Position numbers and translations under genes: made by a program
Assembly (NCBI GenBank): GCA_020346845.1
Contig: CP070792.1
Location: 2,640,807-2,673,104 of the forward strand
Direction of reading: 5' to 3'
Source: Gemmatimonadota bacterium
Lineage (GTDB): Bacteria > Gemmatimonadota > Gemmatimonadetes > Gemmatimonadales > GWC2-71-9
Length of the DNA stretch: 32,298 nucleotides
In this document: positions 9,265 through 17,011 of the stretch, piece by piece
Numbering within the stretch: position 1 is the first letter of the stretch
How the letters are laid out: each line of letters opens with the position of its first letter
The notes under the pieces: model-generated
The model's database searches: none
What the model was told of the DNA's origin: nothing
What the model saw: only the letters and a program-made list of their open reading frames with translations

Positions 9265-9600
9265 CTAGGCTTGGGGAGGTGGGGTCGTGGAATGAGGCTG
9301 ATGGGTGTGCAATGACGGAAGGTGCCCGCCGCCCGCCCAAATGTGTGTCGGCATGTCAGGTGACTGCGTTCTCCCGATCGTTGCGGGCGTCAAACTCGCA
9401 GCGCAGCAGTCCATCGAGTCGCTGCACTCATCACAGTGACCGTGGTCTGCTGAAGTAGCGAGATCGTGCTCGACGAGGTGCCCCATCTCCATTGGATGGG
9501 ACATCATACGACACGTGGCCGGCACCACATAAGGCAGGGCGACCGCGAGCAGCATGAATGCCGCCAGCAACTGGATCGGAAACCGATTGCGAGTCATCAT
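9265..9600 (-). CDS. Small exported His/Cys/Met-rich protein, head of copper operon
   Basis: A 111-residue protein not recognised as a named family. Residues about 5-28 are a signal peptide or membrane segment (FPIQLLAAFMLLAVALPYVVPA). The mature part is packed with soft-metal ligands: CRMMSHPMEMGHLVEHD, then DHGHCDECSDSMDCC (C-x2-C-x4-CC), and a His/Pro-rich tail (HLPSLHTHQPHSTTPPPQA). It is first in the leftward copper operon, about 90 bp before the channel gene, so it could be a periplasmic copper sponge or sensor. Translation probably begins at one of two adjacent ATGs (9600 or 9597). It may be a real short gene or a fast-evolving leader; composition, signal peptide and position argue for a gene. 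Confidence 0.68.
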   Translation of the reverse strand: MMTRNRFPIQLLAAFMLLAVALPYVVPATCRMMSHPMEMGHLVEHDLATSADHGHCDECSDSMDCCAASLTPATIGRTQSPDMPTHIWAGGGHLPSLHTHQPHSTTPPPQA

Positions 9601-9608
9601 ACGTAGTC

Positions 9609-9625
9609 TACTGCGAGGCAGTATA
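9609..9625 (-). promoter_or_regulatory. Putative copper operon promoter with overlapping palindrome
   Basis: On the minus strand TATACT (9620-9625) is a good -10 box about 20 bp before the first ATG. A perfect palindrome, TACTGC-GAG-GCAGTA (9609-9623), overlaps it and spans the likely transcription start, as expected of a repressor operator. The -35 position (9643-9648, TTTAAT) is weak. The 84-bp space also serves the divergent serine hydrolase gene. The regulator is not in the window. Confidence 0.45.
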
Positions 9626-9684
9626 GCTGTTTGTAGCGATTTATTAAAGGTTCTTCAGGTTTGAGATGCCACGAGAGGTGACCG

Positions 9685-11196
9685 ATGCTTCGTACGGTTA
9701 TTCGTCAACTCGGTTGTTGGAAAATGCGCCTGGCTGTTCCCTTCGTTATGACAGCGGCGTTCTCGCCAATCCTGCCAGCTCAACAGCCCGGTGAGATTTC
9801 GTACCGCGATGAGTCGATCATGCCAGACGGGATATTGGGAGACCGAATTCGGTCTGTGATTGAGACGCTCAATGCCAACAGGCCAGAGGCAGTTGAGCAC
9901 TTTCTCCAGCAGGATTGCACCGAGCAGCTTCGCAACTTTGCTCCCCTGGAAGAACACTTGGACGTGTTCCTCGGCCTCCATCGCCAGTGGGGCTCCGTTC
10001 GGTTCCACGGCATTCGCTCGTATGAGCCACCCAGACCTAACCAGACCATTGTGATTCTGAAGGACAGCAACTTCGACGCCTGGCGGGCATTTGTGATTCA
10101 GCTCGACGCAGCTGACGACAATAGGATCGCATCCCTCTCACTCACGGATGCGCGAGTCCCGACCAACGTCACCGAGCCGGATCTGTCTCAGGCAGATCTG
10201 GTGCAGCAGACGTCGGATCTCATTGAACGCGTGTGCGAGCGAGATGTGTTCTCGGGAACTGTGCTGGTTGCCAGACAAGATGAGGTGTTGTACTCGCATG
10301 CCTGCGGCGAGGCCAGCAAGCGGTTCCACGTGGCCAACAAAATCGACACCAAATTCAATCTGGGATCGATGAACAAGATGTTCACCGCTACAGCAATCAA
10401 TCAACTCGTAGAGCGAGGAGTCCTGGGATACGATGAGACGATCGATGCATTCGTGGACGAGTCTTGGCTACCGCCGGCTATCACTAGCAGAGTGACAGTT
10501 CATCACCTACTCACTCATACCTCCGGCCTCGGAAGCTACTTCAACGAGACCTACTGGAACGGATCTCGGGAGCTGTACCGGTCCGTAGATGACTTCAAGC
10601 CTTTGGTACAGGGAGAGCGGTTGGCATTTGAGCCCGGTGCCCGCTTCCGCTACAGCAACACCGGCATGCTGATATTGGGCGTAGTGATCGAAAGTGCGAC
10701 TGGTGAGAGCTACTTCGATTATGTAACGGAGAACATCTACGAGCCCGCTGGCATGGTGAACTCGGACAGCTACGAGATGGACTTCCCCGTGGAGAATCTC
10801 GCCATTGGCTACATACCCGCTCGTGAAAGCGAGTACGGCTGGGAGAACAACATCTACAAGCATGTCATCAAAGGTGGCCCTGCAGGTGGCGGTTTCTCTA
10901 CAGTGAACGATATGTACCGCTTTGCCCGCGCTCTGCAGACAGGGAAGCTCGTATCACCCGAAACACTGGAGTTGATGTGGACCGATCACTCGGGAGATGG
11001 CTACGGATACGGCTTTAACATCGATGATGGGCCGGCGGGAAAAGTGGTGGGCCATGGCGGCGGGTTCCCCGGATTGAACAGTAACCTCGACATCTTCGTC
11101 GACACCGGATACGTCGTCGTGGTGATGTCCAATTATGATCAAGCGGCAAGTTCCGTAGCACGGCAGATCAACCAGTTGATTGGGAGAATGAACTAG
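9685..11196 (+). CDS. Secreted beta-lactamase-fold serine hydrolase with N-terminal NTF2-like domain
   Basis: Class C beta-lactamase / D-Ala-D-Ala-carboxypeptidase-like serine hydrolase, 503 residues; substrate unknown (peptidoglycan peptide, ester or D-peptide). An ATG behind GAGAGGTGACC starts it. Residues 1-33 look like a signal peptide (VPFVMTAAFSPILPAQ). Residues about 45-165 form a separate domain (SVIETLNANRPEAVEHFLQQDCTEQ ... SLTDARVP) resembling the NTF2-like DUF3887 module. The catalytic domain follows with all three motifs: S228-M-N-K231, Y323-S-N325 and H457-G-G. The family is broad, and members with a second domain are seldom true beta-lactamases, so antibiotic resistance should not be assumed. 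It is transcribed divergently from the copper operon. Confidence 0.88.
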   Translation: MLRTVIRQLGCWKMRLAVPFVMTAAFSPILPAQQPGEISYRDESIMPDGILGDRIRSVIETLNANRPEAVEHFLQQDCTEQLRNFAPLEEHLDVFLGLHRQWGSVRFHGIRSYEPPRPNQTIVILKDSNFDAWRAFVIQLDAADDNRIASLSLTDARVPTNVTEPDLSQADLVQQTSDLIERVCERDVFSGTVLVARQDEVLYSHACGEASKRFHVANKIDTKFNLGSMNKMFTATAINQLVERGVLGYDETIDAFVDESWLPPAITSRVTVHHLLTHTSGLGSYFNETYWNGSRELYRSVDDFKPLVQGERLAFEPGARFRYSNTGMLILGVVIESATGESYFDYVTENIYEPAGMVNSDSYEMDFPVENLAIGYIPARESEYGWENNIYKHVIKGGPAGGGFSTVNDMYRFARALQTGKLVSPETLELMWTDHSGDGYGYGFNIDDGPAGKVVGHGGGFPGLNSNLDIFVDTGYVVVVMSNYDQAASSVARQINQLIGRMN

Positions 11197-11202
11197 CCGC
11201 AG

Positions 11203-11439
11203 TCAAGATCCGGCAGCTTCCCCGTCCTTTGATTGGTGAGGGCGATACTCCAACAAATCACCAGGTTGGCAATCGAGTTCGCGGCACAAGGCATCCAACG
11301 TAGAGAACCTCACCGCCCTTGCCTTGTTGGTCTTCAGGATAGAGAGGTTGGCGAGAGTGATGCCAACGCGTTCAGCCAACTCGGTGAGTTGCATCTTTCG
11401 CTTTACCAGCATCAGGTCCAAGTTGACGTAGATGGACAC
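11203..11439 (-). CDS. YozG-like HTH (Xre/Cro) regulator
   Basis: Compact DNA-binding protein of 78 residues in the Cro/CI-like family typified by Bacillus YozG. It begins at a GTG, preferred because the family N-terminus aligns (SIYVNLDLMLVKRKM). The helix-turn-helix spans about residues 17-40 (QLTELAERVGITLANLSILKTNKARAVRF), followed by STLDALCRELDCQPGDLLEY, which is the signature ending. It lies 72 bp after the DUF2975 gene on the same strand; this gene pair is a recurring two-gene module in bacteria. It may autoregulate through the inverted repeat at 12241-12261. The 3' end is 7 bp from the convergent serine hydrolase stop. Confidence 0.9.
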   Translation of the reverse strand: MSIYVNLDLMLVKRKMQLTELAERVGITLANLSILKTNKARAVRFSTLDALCRELDCQPGDLLEYRPHQSKDGEAAGS

Positions 11440-11511
11440 GGCTTCAGCAGCCTTTCCACCAGTGCGATAGCAGCAACAGACATGTACGCACTCTCATAGA
11501 CGCAGTGCTCC

Positions 11512-12159
11512 TCAGATCGTCAGTGACTTGTCTGCCTCGAGGTGACTACCGTACCCGAAGATCGTGGCCAGCACGAATACCAGGAGTCCGGCCAACACTG
11601 TGTCCTGGCGGATGTCAAACGGAGCCTGGACAGCGATTCCCTGCAGGCTGATCTGCGCCAGCACCGCTCGTGCTACTAAGTACTCGATGATGGGCACCAG
11701 GAACCCAAGGGCTATTAGCGCCGACCCTATAATGCGGATCCGTCCCACATTGGCAGCCGCAAACGGACGCCCTTCGAGCACGGTTGCAAGGATGGCCCGC
11801 ATGAGGTACACGAGATAGAGCACGACCGCGATGCCGAACAACAACACCATATTCGGGAAGAACTGCATCGCCCAGCTGGGAGTTTCAAACCTTAGTTCAC
11901 CGCGGCCGTCGACTATCCGCGGATTGGTGATCCCTCCCGAACTAGGACCGGCTTCATCCAGTGCCATCACGGGCCGCAGCGATCCAGTGCCAATCGCAAC
12001 GGGAATGGCAACGTCTGCCGGGGATTCGTCGCTCGACATGACCAGTGGGGAAACGGCGAGCCAGAGGGTTATGAGACAGGCCGCGACCACCCCGATCACG
12101 AAGACGATGTCCAACCACGTCTTGACCAAACGCGCAGATGTGAGCTTCTGGCCGGGCAT
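11512..12159 (-). CDS. DUF2975 four-helix membrane protein
   Basis: Uncharacterised membrane protein of 215 residues. Four predicted transmembrane segments lie at about 14-37, 97-120, 143-165 and 185-205. The pattern of a first helix, a roughly 60-residue outside loop, a FGIAVVLYLVYLMRAILATVLEGRPFAAANVGRIRIIGSALIALGF-like core and a C-terminal helix matches DUF2975. The RPFAAANVGRIR motif between helices 2 and 3 is the best mark of the family. It almost always precedes a YozG-type HTH gene, as here, suggesting a membrane component that modulates the regulator; this is association, not proven function. A strong promoter lies 69 bp upstream. Confidence 0.85.
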   Translation of the reverse strand: MPGQKLTSARLVKTWLDIVFVIGVVAACLITLWLAVSPLVMSSDESPADVAIPVAIGTGSLRPVMALDEAGPSSGGITNPRIVDGRGELRFETPSWAMQFFPNMVLLFGIAVVLYLVYLMRAILATVLEGRPFAAANVGRIRIIGSALIALGFLVPIIEYLVARAVLAQISLQGIAVQAPFDIRQDTVLAGLLVFVLATIFGYGSHLEADKSLTI

Positions 12160-12227
12160 GATACACCCCCGTTTCGTTGCTGGGCCCTAAAACCACGGAA
12201 TACCGCGGTAGATAGACTCACACCGTG

Positions 12228-12261
12228 AACATACTGCTATATTTATTGTTTGTCAATAAAT
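12228..12261 (-). promoter_or_regulatory. Promoter and operator of the DUF2975-HTH operon
   Basis: On the minus strand a perfect -35 box TTGACA (12251-12256) is separated by exactly 17 bp from TATGTT (12228-12233, 4 of 6 -10 matches). A perfect inverted repeat ATTTATTG-N5-CAATAAAT (12241-12261) covers the -35 and half the spacer. It is AT-rich, so not a terminator for the upstream antiporter gene. The likely ligand is the HTH protein encoded by this same operon. Confidence 0.65.
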
Positions 12262-12277
12262 TATTATCGATTTACGG

Positions 12278-13984
12278 CTATTGATAGCTGGGTTCCCCGA
12301 GGCCGGACTCGCCGATCCGGCGTCTTTCGGTGGGACGGGATTGGAGGCGCTCCCGCACCTCGGCAGCTATGCTGACACCGACTCTATCCTCCTCGTCGAC
12401 CACGGCGTTGGCTCCGGCCACGTTCAGCTGCCAGCGGTGCACATGATAGCGGGCTCGTACTATCACATAGGTCTCAGGTGCCAGGGCTCGAACGCGCTGC
12501 ACCACCTGGCGAGCGGTTCTTGGATCTGGCAGCGTCACGACAACGGCGGCAGCGGTCCGTACGTGCAGTTTCTCCAGGACCTCCTCCCTGGTTGCATCGC
12601 CGATATAGGTCTTGAGATCATAAGCCAGCGCCTGTTCCGCGGTGTTGGGATTCAACTCGGCGACCAGGATCGTTAGATCGGGTTCTCCCATCATGACTTC
12701 TGCAACCCGTTGGCCGGCGGGGCCGAAACCGATGATCACCAGATGTCGCGCGATACTCTCCGCCGGGGTCTGTTCCTCGCCGGCTGGGCCAGCGGCGACA
12801 CGCCGTTGCGTGGATAGCCTTCCCACCGCCCTAGCGCAGCGTGGCGCGAGTGCGACCAGATAGGGAGTGAGGAACAGTGTTACCACCAACGTGGCTACTA
12901 TGAGGTTGAACAGATGAGTATCGATGAGAAGCCCATCCTGGGCTGTCGACGCCACCACCAGTGAGAACTCGCCGACCTGAGCCAGAACGAAGCCGGTAGC
13001 CAGGGATTGAGTAACAGGCGTGCGGAACAGCCGGGTCACTCCCGACGTAATCAAGGTCTTACCCAGTACGACCGCCGCCACGACAGCCGTGAGCAGCAAC
13101 CAATTGGCGGCTACCCATTCGGGATTGCTCAACATACCTATCGAGCTGAAGAAGAGCGTGACGAACAGCGTTCTCAGCGGGACAATGTCGGCGCGGATCT
13201 GGGTAGCGTAGGGCGATTCTGCGAGCATCATCCCAGCCAAGAAGGCCCCCAGTATCGGGGAGAAGCCCATTGCGTGTGAGATCCACGCGGCTCCCACCGC
13301 GATCGAGATGGCCAGGAGAATCGGTAGATCGCGATTCTGGATGGCCTCGCTGGTACTCAGGAGGAATGGCAGTACGTAGTTGAGCAGCAAGAAGAGACCG
13401 GTGACCAGCACCAGGGCCATGCCAACGGCACGTCCTAGCGCCAGCGCAACATCAGCGGTAGAGCCGCCACCGCTCATGGCCGCGATTACCAACATGATCG
13501 GCACTACTGCAACGTCCTGCAGTAACAGTATCCCGACGGCGTTACGTCCGTGTACCGAGTCGACCTCCGCACGCCTGGCCAGCAGGCGCAGTACGGCTGC
13601 GGTGCTGCTCAAGGCGATCATGGCGCCGACCGCCACAGAGGCCTGCGGGCTCAACCCCAGCAGCAGGCACACTATGGCCGTGAGAATTCCGGTCAGCGCC
13701 ACCTGGAGAGATCCTCCGCCGGCCGCTATCGGCCCGATCGACCGCAGCGTTCGCCACGAGAACTCCAGCCCGATGGTAAAGAGCAACAACGCCACGCCGA
13801 GTTCGGAGATAGCGCCGACCGCGTCATGGCTCGGAAGCAGATCCAGTGCGTTCGGGCCTAGGAGAGTACCCGCCAGCAGGTAACCCAACAGCGGGCTCTG
13901 CTTGAACCGCTCAAACAGCCCACCCAGGACAGTAGCTGCCGCTAGGAGGATCAGTATGTCCAACAGTGCGGGCCAAAGATCCAT
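12278..13984 (-). CDS. KefB-type monovalent cation:proton antiporter (CPA2)
   Basis: Potassium/proton antiporter with 568 residues. Residues 1 to about 385 form the Na_H_exchanger domain with 12-13 hydrophobic helices (LLLAAATVLGGLFERFKQSPLLGYLLAGTLLGP; ELGVALLLFTIGLEFS; GAFLAGMMLAESPYATQIRADI). Residues about 412-535 form a TrkA-N/RCK nucleotide-binding domain with the Rossmann loop G419-FGPAG and the acidic strand end VAELN. A full RCK-C domain is missing; instead there is a short tail ending in Arg/Glu-rich sequence. Kef-type systems acidify the cytoplasm under electrophile stress and CPA2 relatives serve pH/K+ homeostasis; which applies here is not decidable. It stands alone between the DUF2975 operon and the arsenic operon, all leftward. 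Confidence 0.9.
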   Translation of the reverse strand: MDLWPALLDILILLAAATVLGGLFERFKQSPLLGYLLAGTLLGPNALDLLPSHDAVGAISELGVALLLFTIGLEFSWRTLRSIGPIAAGGGSLQVALTGILTAIVCLLLGLSPQASVAVGAMIALSSTAAVLRLLARRAEVDSVHGRNAVGILLLQDVAVVPIMLVIAAMSGGGSTADVALALGRAVGMALVLVTGLFLLLNYVLPFLLSTSEAIQNRDLPILLAISIAVGAAWISHAMGFSPILGAFLAGMMLAESPYATQIRADIVPLRTLFVTLFFSSIGMLSNPEWVAANWLLLTAVVAAVVLGKTLITSGVTRLFRTPVTQSLATGFVLAQVGEFSLVVASTAQDGLLIDTHLFNLIVATLVVTLFLTPYLVALAPRCARAVGRLSTQRRVAAGPAGEEQTPAESIARHLVIIGFGPAGQRVAEVMMGEPDLTILVAELNPNTAEQALAYDLKTYIGDATREEVLEKLHVRTAAAVVVTLPDPRTARQVVQRVRALAPETYVIVRARYHVHRWQLNVAGANAVVDEEDRVGVSIAAEVRERLQSRPTERRRIGESGLGEPSYQ

Positions 13985-14050
13985 TGACGTTACCGCGTAA
14001 CTGGTTCAGACACCGCTAATCTGCACGTCGGGAGCGCTTGACTCTAGGGC

Positions 14051-15250
14051 TCAGCCGGTGGAATCGGCGGCCGGAAACCAATACTGTGTGCGGAGACAAA
14101 TCTTGACCAGCATTAGCATGACCGGCACCTCGATGAGAACACCCACTACGGTTGCAAGTGCAGCCCCCGACGAGAGTCCGAACAGCATGACTGCCGTTGC
14201 GATTGCCACTTCGAAGTGATTAGAGGCTCCGATCATGGCGGTCGGTGCCGCATCTCTGTATGACAACCGCAACAGACGGGCCATCCCGTAGGTAAGAGCG
14301 AAGATGAGTACTGTCTGAAGAAATAGTGGTATTGCGATCCATACTATTGTCAGCGGGTTGGACAGAATCACGTCGCCTTTGAACGAGAACAATAGGATCA
14401 GTGTGATCAGCAAGGCCGTTATGGTCACAGGCGTGAGGAGATGGAGGAACTTCTCGCGGAACCACTGCTCGCCCTTGGTCGCGATGATCCACTTGCGTGA
14501 CAGATAGCCAGCCGCCAATGGTAGGGCAACGTAGATAGAGATAGAGAGCAGCAGTGCCTGCCACGGAACCGGTAGGCGGCCGACGCCCAGCAGGAACCCA
14601 CCCAGAAGGCCGTACAAGACCAGCATCGTCAGTGAATTGATCGCAACCATGACGAGTGTGTGGCCGTCGTTTCCTTTGGCCAAGAAGCCCCAAACCAGTA
14701 CCATCGCAGTACACGGGGCTATCCCCAGGAGGATGCAGCCCGCGAGATAGCTGCGCCACAGCGGTACCTCGAGGACCTTCACCCCATCCTGCATGACAAC
14801 AGTACCGTCACCGTGCGTAGCCCCGACCGGCAAGTCGAGGCCGAGGGGCGCCTTCACGTAGTCGACAGCGTCTGGACCGATGAATGTGAGAAAGACGGCA
14901 CCCAGAAAGAAGACACTGATAGCGTACATGGTGAACGGCTTGACCGCCCAGTTCACGAACAGCGTGAGACTAACTGGCTTGAGGTTCCGACCGGCCTTGA
15001 CCACCTCCGCGAAGTCGATCTTCACCATGATAGGATACATCATGAAGAACAGGCACACGGCGATAGGAATCGAAACGACCGGTGCATCGTTCACGAATAT
15101 CGCCATACCGTCGAGGAACTCGGCCACCCCGGGCGCGGCGGAGCCCAACGCGATACCGGCACCGATACACAGTAGGATCCAGACGGTCAGGTACCGCTCG
15201 AAGAAGCCCAGTCCTTGAGGTTCTTTGGTGATGCATGCCTTGGTTGTCAT
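14051..15250 (-). CDS. acr3: Acr3-type arsenite efflux transporter
   Basis: Exports As(III) (and perhaps Sb(III)) from the cytoplasm using the proton motive force; BART superfamily, 10 transmembrane helices. Length 399 fits, being slightly longer than the usual 350-370 because of a loop at about 130-160 ([21 protein letters not shown]). Key sequence: [26 protein letters not shown], then [24 protein letters not shown], in which C180 is the conserved arsenite-binding cysteine of helix 4. The helix-9 motif [12 protein letters not shown] holds the conserved Glu. It starts 36 bp after arsR on the same strand. No arsenate reductase gene is adjacent, so arsenate would need a reductase from elsewhere. 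Confidence 0.96.
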   Translation of the reverse strand: MTTKACITKEPQGLGFFERYLTVWILLCIGAGIALGSAAPGVAEFLDGMAIFVNDAPVVSIPIAVCLFFMMYPIMVKIDFAEVVKAGRNLKPVSLTLFVNWAVKPFTMYAISVFFLGAVFLTFIGPDAVDYVKAPLGLDLPVGATHGDGTVVMQDGVKVLEVPLWRSYLAGCILLGIAPCTAMVLVWGFLAKGNDGHTLVMVAINSLTMLVLYGLLGGFLLGVGRLPVPWQALLLSISIYVALPLAAGYLSRKWIIATKGEQWFREKFLHLLTPVTITALLITLILLFSFKGDVILSNPLTIVWIAIPLFLQTVLIFALTYGMARLLRLSYRDAAPTAMIGASNHFEVAIATAVMLFGLSSGAALATVVGVLIEVPVMLMLVKICLRTQYWFPAADSTG

Positions 15251-15286
15251 GGTGACTCACTTGGTTTCATGAGAGTGTTGCTGCGG

Positions 15287-15688
15287 TCAGGATCTGCCAG
15301 GGTCGACTGTGAGCTTTGCGATGTCCAGACTGGCTCGGCAGAGTTCCTCCACCGGAACGGACCGAAGTCGTTTGACCACAACCGAGTCTTCTCGGATCTG
15401 GGGATCGCGTCGAATGCGCCGCCACAGTCCTGCGACCATCTCATGGGCGGTATCTGTAGCGGCAAGGCTATAGTAGATCCACCGGCCATCTTTCCGCTCA
15501 ACCACCAGCCCGACGCCACGCAACTCCGCCAGGTGCGCCGACACCGTCGATGGCGCCAGGTGAAGGACCGCAGTGATCTGGCAAGCACAGAGCTCACCGG
15601 CCCGCAGCATCGTGAGGATGCGGATTCGGGCGGGGTGGCCCAGCGCCTTGTGGGCCCGCACGGTGTCAGAGAGCACTGTGCTAGTCAT
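15287..15688 (-). CDS. arsR: ArsR/SmtB-family arsenite-responsive repressor
   Basis: Winged-helix metalloregulator of 133 residues that releases DNA on binding As(III). The site ELCACQI (C34 and C36) matches the ELCVC arsenite site of classical ArsR, in the start of the DNA-binding helix region. The recognition helix lies in LAPSTVSAHLAELRGVGLVVERKDGRWIYYSLA (about 45-75). The C-terminal 30 residues are an extension of unclear role. It is the first gene of the arsR-acr3 operon and is probably autoregulated through the inverted repeat over its own start codon. The divergent methyltransferase gene shares the 185-bp upstream space. Confidence 0.93.
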   Translation of the reverse strand: MTSTVLSDTVRAHKALGHPARIRILTMLRAGELCACQITAVLHLAPSTVSAHLAELRGVGLVVERKDGRWIYYSLAATDTAHEMVAGLWRRIRRDPQIREDSVVVKRLRSVPVEELCRASLDIAKLTVDPGRS

Positions 15689-15712
15689 TTCGTCGGTTCG
15701 CGAAATATAGTA
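15687..15712 (-). promoter_or_regulatory. Candidate ars operator and -10 box
   Basis: ATTTCG-N8-CGAAAT (15687-15706) is a perfect 6-bp-arm inverted repeat, enclosing the palindrome TTCGCGAA (15697-15704), and it runs into the arsR ATG. On the minus strand TACTAT (15707-15712) abuts it as a possible -10 box. A convincing -35 is not seen. This arrangement is typical of an autoregulated ArsR promoter. Confidence 0.4.
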
Positions 15713-15873
15713 CTGTCCGCTGGTGAGGCGAAACCGTGACGAACAGGTCTGCGGAGACGCGGCTGCACACGTGCCTGTCTCCTAGCTATCTTCTGTGCGA
15801 TCTTCAAAATCACTCGCCTACTCTGTGTGAAGCATCGACGAGCGATCTGGACTCTTCTTGCTAGGCAATAGCC

Positions 15874-16494
15874 ATGACCGAGCAACGTCGGTCCCACTGG
15901 GACAATGTCTACAGCAGCAAGTCCTCTACCCAAGTGAGCTGGTATCAGCCTCGTCCGGAACTCTCACTCCAACTCATCAAGTCCTGTAACCTTGGTCCCA
16001 CAGCTGGGATCATCGATGTCGGTGGAGGTACTTCGAATCTCGTAGACGAGCTTCTGGTGGCTGGTGGGTGCAACCTTGCGGTACTGGACATCTCGAGCAT
16101 CGCGATTGAGCATACTCGATATCGGCTCAAATCAGATTCCGCCCGAGTTGAATGGTACACCACCGACGTAACCGAGTTTGCTCCGCCTCACGAATACGCC
16201 CTTTGGCACGATAGGGCGGTATTTCACTTTCTTACTGAAGCTAGTGACAGAGAGCTCTACCGACAGGCAATGTTGAGGGCTGTGAGTCGGGGGGGATACG
16301 TAGTCATCGCTACCTTCGCGCTCGATGGGCCAAAGCGATGCAGCGGATTGGATGCGGTGCGCTACAGTCCGGAATCGTTGAGTTCAGAGCTGGGTCAGGC
16401 GTTGGACCTGGTGGAGTCACGCGACGAAATCCACCGCACGCCGAGTGGCGGCGAACAGAAGTTCGTATACTGTCGCTTCCGTAGAGTTGCTTGA
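15874..16494 (+). CDS. Class I SAM-dependent methyltransferase
   Basis: Rossmann-fold methyltransferase, 206 residues. It opens with HWDNVYSSKSSTQVSWYQPRPELSLQLI, a segment shared by a group of small COG0500 enzymes. SAM-binding motif I is IIDVGGGTSNLVDELL (D48), the acidic strand end is VLDISSIAIEHTR, and motif IV is LWHDRAVFHFL. It lacks the paired cysteines expected of an ArsM arsenite methyltransferase, so despite its position divergent from arsR the substrate is unknown. Candidates include small thiols, metabolites or proteins. A weak AGG lies about 10 bp before the ATG. The stop is followed at 4 bp by the octamer array at 16498. Confidence 0.82.
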   Translation: MTEQRRSHWDNVYSSKSSTQVSWYQPRPELSLQLIKSCNLGPTAGIIDVGGGTSNLVDELLVAGGCNLAVLDISSIAIEHTRYRLKSDSARVEWYTTDVTEFAPPHEYALWHDRAVFHFLTEASDRELYRQAMLRAVSRGGYVVIATFALDGPKRCSGLDAVRYSPESLSSELGQALDLVESRDEIHRTPSGGEQKFVYCRFRRVA

Positions 16495-16497
16495 ATC

Positions 16498-16569
16498 CCC
16501 GGTGTCCCGGCCGCCCGAATTCCTCAACCGGGCAACCGCGAATTCGGGCCACCGGGTAACCGGGTCAGA
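16498..16569. repeat. Palindromic array of 8-bp words (CCCGGTNN type)
   Basis: Nine successive 8-bp blocks fill the space between two convergent genes. The left arm reads CCCGGTGT, CCCGGCCG, CCCGAATT. The right arm read on the other strand gives CCCGGTTA, CCCGGTGG and CGCGAATT. The core is a perfect 10-bp inverted repeat GCCCGAATTC (16513-16522) / GAATTCGGGC (16540-16549), extended after a 2-bp mismatch by CCCGG/CCGGG. It may act as a bidirectional terminator or mRNA 3'-end structure. The same octamer family recurs at 21674. Confidence 0.7.
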
Positions 16570-17011
16570 AAGTCACAACCTTCCAATCCTGCTTCAACAT
16601 GTCGCTGAGTTCCACGCCCATGTATTTCACTTCTACTCCCAGCGCTTCGAGTTCTTCTGAGATGCCATAGCTGTCAGAGCACGCCTTGCAGGCAACGAGT
16701 TCAACACCGGCTTCTTTCATCCTTGCGACCTCCTCCTGCAACTCCTCGTCCACCGACAACAACTTGGCCGATGGCCCCCATACCACGAGCCGCACGTCGT
16801 CGAACCAGCTACGTCTCTTTGCGTTTAGCGTGTACATGAACACCATCTTGAGAGCGACATCCCGGTCACCGCTGGTCCAGACCACTCCAAGCTTGGAGGT
16901 TTCCATCGAGCTCTCCTGTTGGGCCGGCGTGGCCGATGTCTGGGCAAGCCATCCTGCTGCAACCGCGATGATGCAGAGCAGACCCGCTGCGCCGAGTGTC
17001 ATCTTCTTCAT
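16565..17011 (-). CDS. Exported DsrE-like sulfur-carrier-fold protein
   Basis: DsrE/DsrF-like family protein (148 residues from the ATG at 17011, which has GGGAG 7 bp upstream; an upstream ATG at 17035 lacks a ribosome site). Residues about 5-22 form a signal peptide or membrane anchor (LGAAGLLCIIAVAAGWLA), so the domain faces the periplasm. The body shows the DsrE pattern: KLGVVWTSGDRDVALKMVFMYTLNAK, VRLVVWGPSAKLL, and VELVACKACSDSYGISEELEALGVEVKYMGVELSDMLKQDWKVVTF. C108 and C111 (CKAC) could bind sulfur or a soft metal. DsrE relatives move persulfide sulfur; an exported version next to arsenic and copper functions hints at thiol or metal handling, which is inference. Confidence 0.82.
   Translation of the reverse strand: MKKMTLGAAGLLCIIAVAAGWLAQTSATPAQQESSMETSKLGVVWTSGDRDVALKMVFMYTLNAKRRSWFDDVRLVVWGPSAKLLSVDEELQEEVARMKEAGVELVACKACSDSYGISEELEALGVEVKYMGVELSDMLKQDWKVVTF

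Noticed and set aside
9685-11196. Antibiotic-resistance beta-lactamase
   Set aside because: The SxxK, YxN and HGG motifs are shared by many esterases and peptidases; the fused NTF2-like domain and lack of an ampR-like regulator do not support a resistance role.
15215-15739. 174-codon plus-strand frame across arsR
   Set aside because: Antisense to arsR, whose family motifs are clear; the frame has no recognisable product.
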